Of a DNA stretch of 64,000 nt, positions 61,444-64,000 are shown one piece after another. Numbering within the stretch: the stretch's first letter is position 1; each line of letters starts with the position of its first letter. Source of the stretch: Bimastos eiseni (Eukaryota > Annelida > Clitellata > Crassiclitellata > Lumbricidae). Location of the stretch: contig OY365807.1 in NCBI GenBank assembly GCA_959347315.1, positions 7,971,415 to 8,035,414 of the forward strand, written 5' to 3'. A program made the translations under genes and the position numbers. The notes beneath the pieces were generated by a model. The model did no database searches. It worked only from the letters and a program-made list of their open reading frames with translations, and was not told the DNA's origin.

Positions 61444-61990
61444 CTATATTATCAAGACATGAATCATGAGACATCGCATCTAGAGAGTCACTTAACAAGA
61501 CAAGACAACGAGATATCTCGCTGACTATTTGTGAATTAAGCCGTTATCTGCAACTTCGTCTAGTTCTTTGCCCTCTGTTGATCGTCTTGATCTTTTGTGT
61601 CTAGGACTAAGACTGCCCTGGTCTAACACCGGGCGTTTGCTGATGTGGGTTCATCAATCTGGATTCCTGGAATGACCTTACTCCATCTTTGATGATTGGA
61701 CTAAACTAATGACTTGATTCTCTCCATCGGCTTCTCGCTCTTTTCCTCCGGAGCGTCTGTGCTAAGAGCGCCTCTGAATAGGCGCTATATAAACCTGAAG
61801 GCACGATATGCGATACGTCATAAACAGCATGGATTAGGTCACTGGAGCTTTACACCTCAAAATTAATCAGTCATTAATTTCATGTAAAGTGTCATGAGTA
61901 GGTCTCAATATACTGTAACGACTTAGCAAAATATGCATTTCCTGAATCCAATCATTTGTGTAGCGTGATTAATAAGTGCTATCTGTCTAT

Positions 61991-64000
61991 CAATTCAATT
62001 CAAATCAAATTTATTGAAACCATCGTTAGCAAACAGAAGCACATTGTCAAATAAATATAAATTAGTTCAAATGAAGCCAACAAGAAAATTATACAATTGA
62101 AAGTAAAGATGGTCAACAGGACTTCCAAAGGGGATTAAACCCCGCTAAAAGGAACCCCTAATTTCCCTGTACAACAAAACTACGAAGATGGCGACTTGAG
62201 ATGAAAGGTACTAGAATAAGCATATAGCAAAATATTTCTTTTTTTAAATAACCGAATTACTCAAGCTGTTTGTCAGGTGGTACATTGAATACAAAAAACC
62301 CTTGAATTTGACAATGATTACAGATGAAACCATAAAACTATTAAAACACAATAAACAGGATAAATGAAACCATAACTAATCTTAAACTAAAGAGTTCCTG
62401 TCCCTCTCTCAATCCTCATCACCCCATTTTTAATAATACGCCAAAACAATGTGACAAACTGTTACAAGTGCGAGAAAATAAAACCAGATAATATGTGTAG
62501 ATAATCTCATATTTAATTGATAAACGTTAATTTATTGGAATCAGTGGGTTTGGAATCATAGACTCAGTGCCCTGCTCTGAAAAGATTATCTAAAGAGGGG
62601 GGGAGTTTAAGAGAAAGAGTTTAAGAGCGCTCTTAAACGAATTATAACTAGGAGAGTTTCTAACTGCAGCAGGAAGAGCATTCCAAACAAGCGGGCCAGT
62701 GGACTTAATACAGAATTTTCGTGTATTAGTTCTAGAAGCCAAAACTCGATAGCCGGAGGAACCTCTTGTAACGTGGGAATGGATCTCAGAGCCTAGTGAG
62801 AAATAATATTGGAATGTTCTAGGTAAGAGATGATTGGTAAATCGATAAACAAAAAGGCCTATCTGTAAATTCCTAATCTGGAAAATATTAAGCAGATTAA
62901 GGTCACGAAAGATAGGGGCAGTGTGAGAATTTCTGGGAAGTCCACTGATAAATCTAACCGACTTCTTTTGTAATACAATTGTTCTGTCAAGTCTGGATTC
63001 GTAATTGGAAGCCCAAATCAAATTATAAGAAGTTATATATGGATATACCATGGTAAAATATAGTTGCTTTCTTATATTAATTGGGAGCTTGTAGGCAAAC
63101 TTGGTAAGAATACCGATGGTTTTGATATTTTGTTACAAATATAGTTTATATGGGGCTTCCATGTCACGAATTGATCTACGTATACGCCCAAAAATCGTGC
63201 ATTTTCAACTTGGTTTATAGGGGTGCCATTTATAAAAATGTTTAAGCTAGATGGCTTGGCCTTCTTATGTGATTGGAATAATATGTAATTGGTTTTTTCA
63301 ACGTCAAGAGTAAGCTTATTTGCTACGAACCAATCAGCAACTTTATCGAGTTCCAAATTTAGAGTGTCTATTAGCATCTGGTAGGAAGCATGGGAATAAA
63401 ACAAATGTGTATCATCAGCAAATAGTATCATATAGATGGTGTTGGAAATTGAAGCAAGGTCGTTAATATAAATCAGGAACAACAGTGGACCAAGGTTAGA
63501 TCTCTGGGGTACTCCATAACTGGTTAACAATAAATCAGAGGTGTATCCATTACAAAAGACTCTCTGAGATCTATTTTGGAAGTAGCTCTCAAACCACCTC
63601 AACGGGGAACCCCTTATGCCATAGTGCTCAAGCTTTTTTAACAGTATAGTATGGTTTACTGTGTCGAATGCTTTGGCCAAATCCAGCAAGACCCCATAGT
63701 GTATTCCTTGTTATCAATAGTTTTAGAAAGTAATTCCTCAATACCCAGTAGGGCCATAAAAGGGGAGTGTCCGGCTCGGAAACCATGTTGAGTTTGGTGT
63801 AAGATTTGTAAGGAAATGGTGTAGGAGCTTAATCTTACATGCATAATTTTGTCAAGGTACTTAGCAAAATAGGGCAAAATTGAAATTGGTCGATAATTAG
63901 TTATGTTTTCTTTACTACCCTTTTTAAAACCGGAATTACTATTGCAATTTTTGCTTGATTTGGTACCTTGCCATTCCTTAAAGAACAGTTGATGACATCG
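61991..64000 (-). mobile_element. CR1-superfamily LINE with recognisable reverse transcriptase
   Basis: On the minus strand, running in from beyond 64000: NYRPISILPYFAKYLDKIM, QHGFRAGHSPFMAL, DLAKAFDTVNH, GVPQRSNLGPLLFLIYINDL, the catalytic FADDTHLF, then LDVEKTNYILF, FLGVYVD and a C-terminal part with GPLVWNALPAAVR, ending at the stop at 62590. Two single-base shifts (about 63690 and 63120) break the ORF. The 3' untranslated part ends with AATAAA at about 62013 and terminal GAATT repeats at about 61991-62005. The 5' end is not in the window. It fills intron 4 of L4 and is much less decayed than the other LINE relics here. Confidence 0.88.

Overview
The window is eukaryotic, animal-type nuclear DNA. 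Genes are split into short exons with GT/AG splice sites, non-coding DNA and tetranucleotide microsatellites dominate, and many non-LTR retrotransposon relics are present. The real proteins are animal families: an extracellular lipase cluster, a peptide GPCR, a Mab-21-domain protein and a PAN/apple-type module. The protein types and an excess of the palindrome TAGGCCTA fit a marine invertebrate, perhaps a non-vertebrate deuterostome such as an echinoderm. That assignment is inference; no rRNA or mitochondrial marker is present. All gene models were assembled by eye from reading frames, splice sites and phase agreement.

Layout. 1-1168 is a 19-bp minisatellite. 1.2-8.3 kb is spacer with microsatellites, including about 0.35 kb of GATA. 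8327-12981 (+) holds the last three recognisable exons of a class A neuropeptide receptor (neuropeptide S / CCAP receptor group); its TM1-TM5 exons were not found. 13-24 kb is mostly non-coding, with a hAT-like MITE, a decayed CR1/L2-type LINE and one well-formed PAN/apple-like exon on the minus strand (21609-21893).

24.7-61.4 kb is a tandem cluster of secreted lipase genes, all on the minus strand: L1 (24757-32403), L2 (36658-42702), L3 (49490-54912), a gutted relic (57428-58190) and L4 (exons 5-7 at 60542-61443, the rest beyond the window). L1, L2 and L3 each assemble into seven exons with matching intron phases and no stop, giving 322, 324 and 318 residues. The Ser-Asp-His triad is intact, the lid loop has only six residues between its cysteines, and the PLAT domain is absent. 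Each copy has a TATA box and an identical 20-bp upstream element. L1 and L2 lie in a roughly 10-12 kb duplicated block whose centre is almost identical while its edges have diverged.

Between L2 and L3 (45039-47438, minus) is a Mab-21-domain (cGAS-like receptor superfamily) gene with a long C-terminal extension and several frame breaks, probably a pseudogene. 61991-64000 (minus) is a CR1-superfamily LINE with a recognisable reverse transcriptase, sitting in intron 4 of L4. A foldback element flanked by a 10-bp target duplication sits in intron 4 of L3, and a truncated LINE in intron 3 of L1 has its empty site preserved in L2. The lipases would act together as secreted digestive or phospholipid-hydrolysing enzymes; the other genes have no evident functional link to them.
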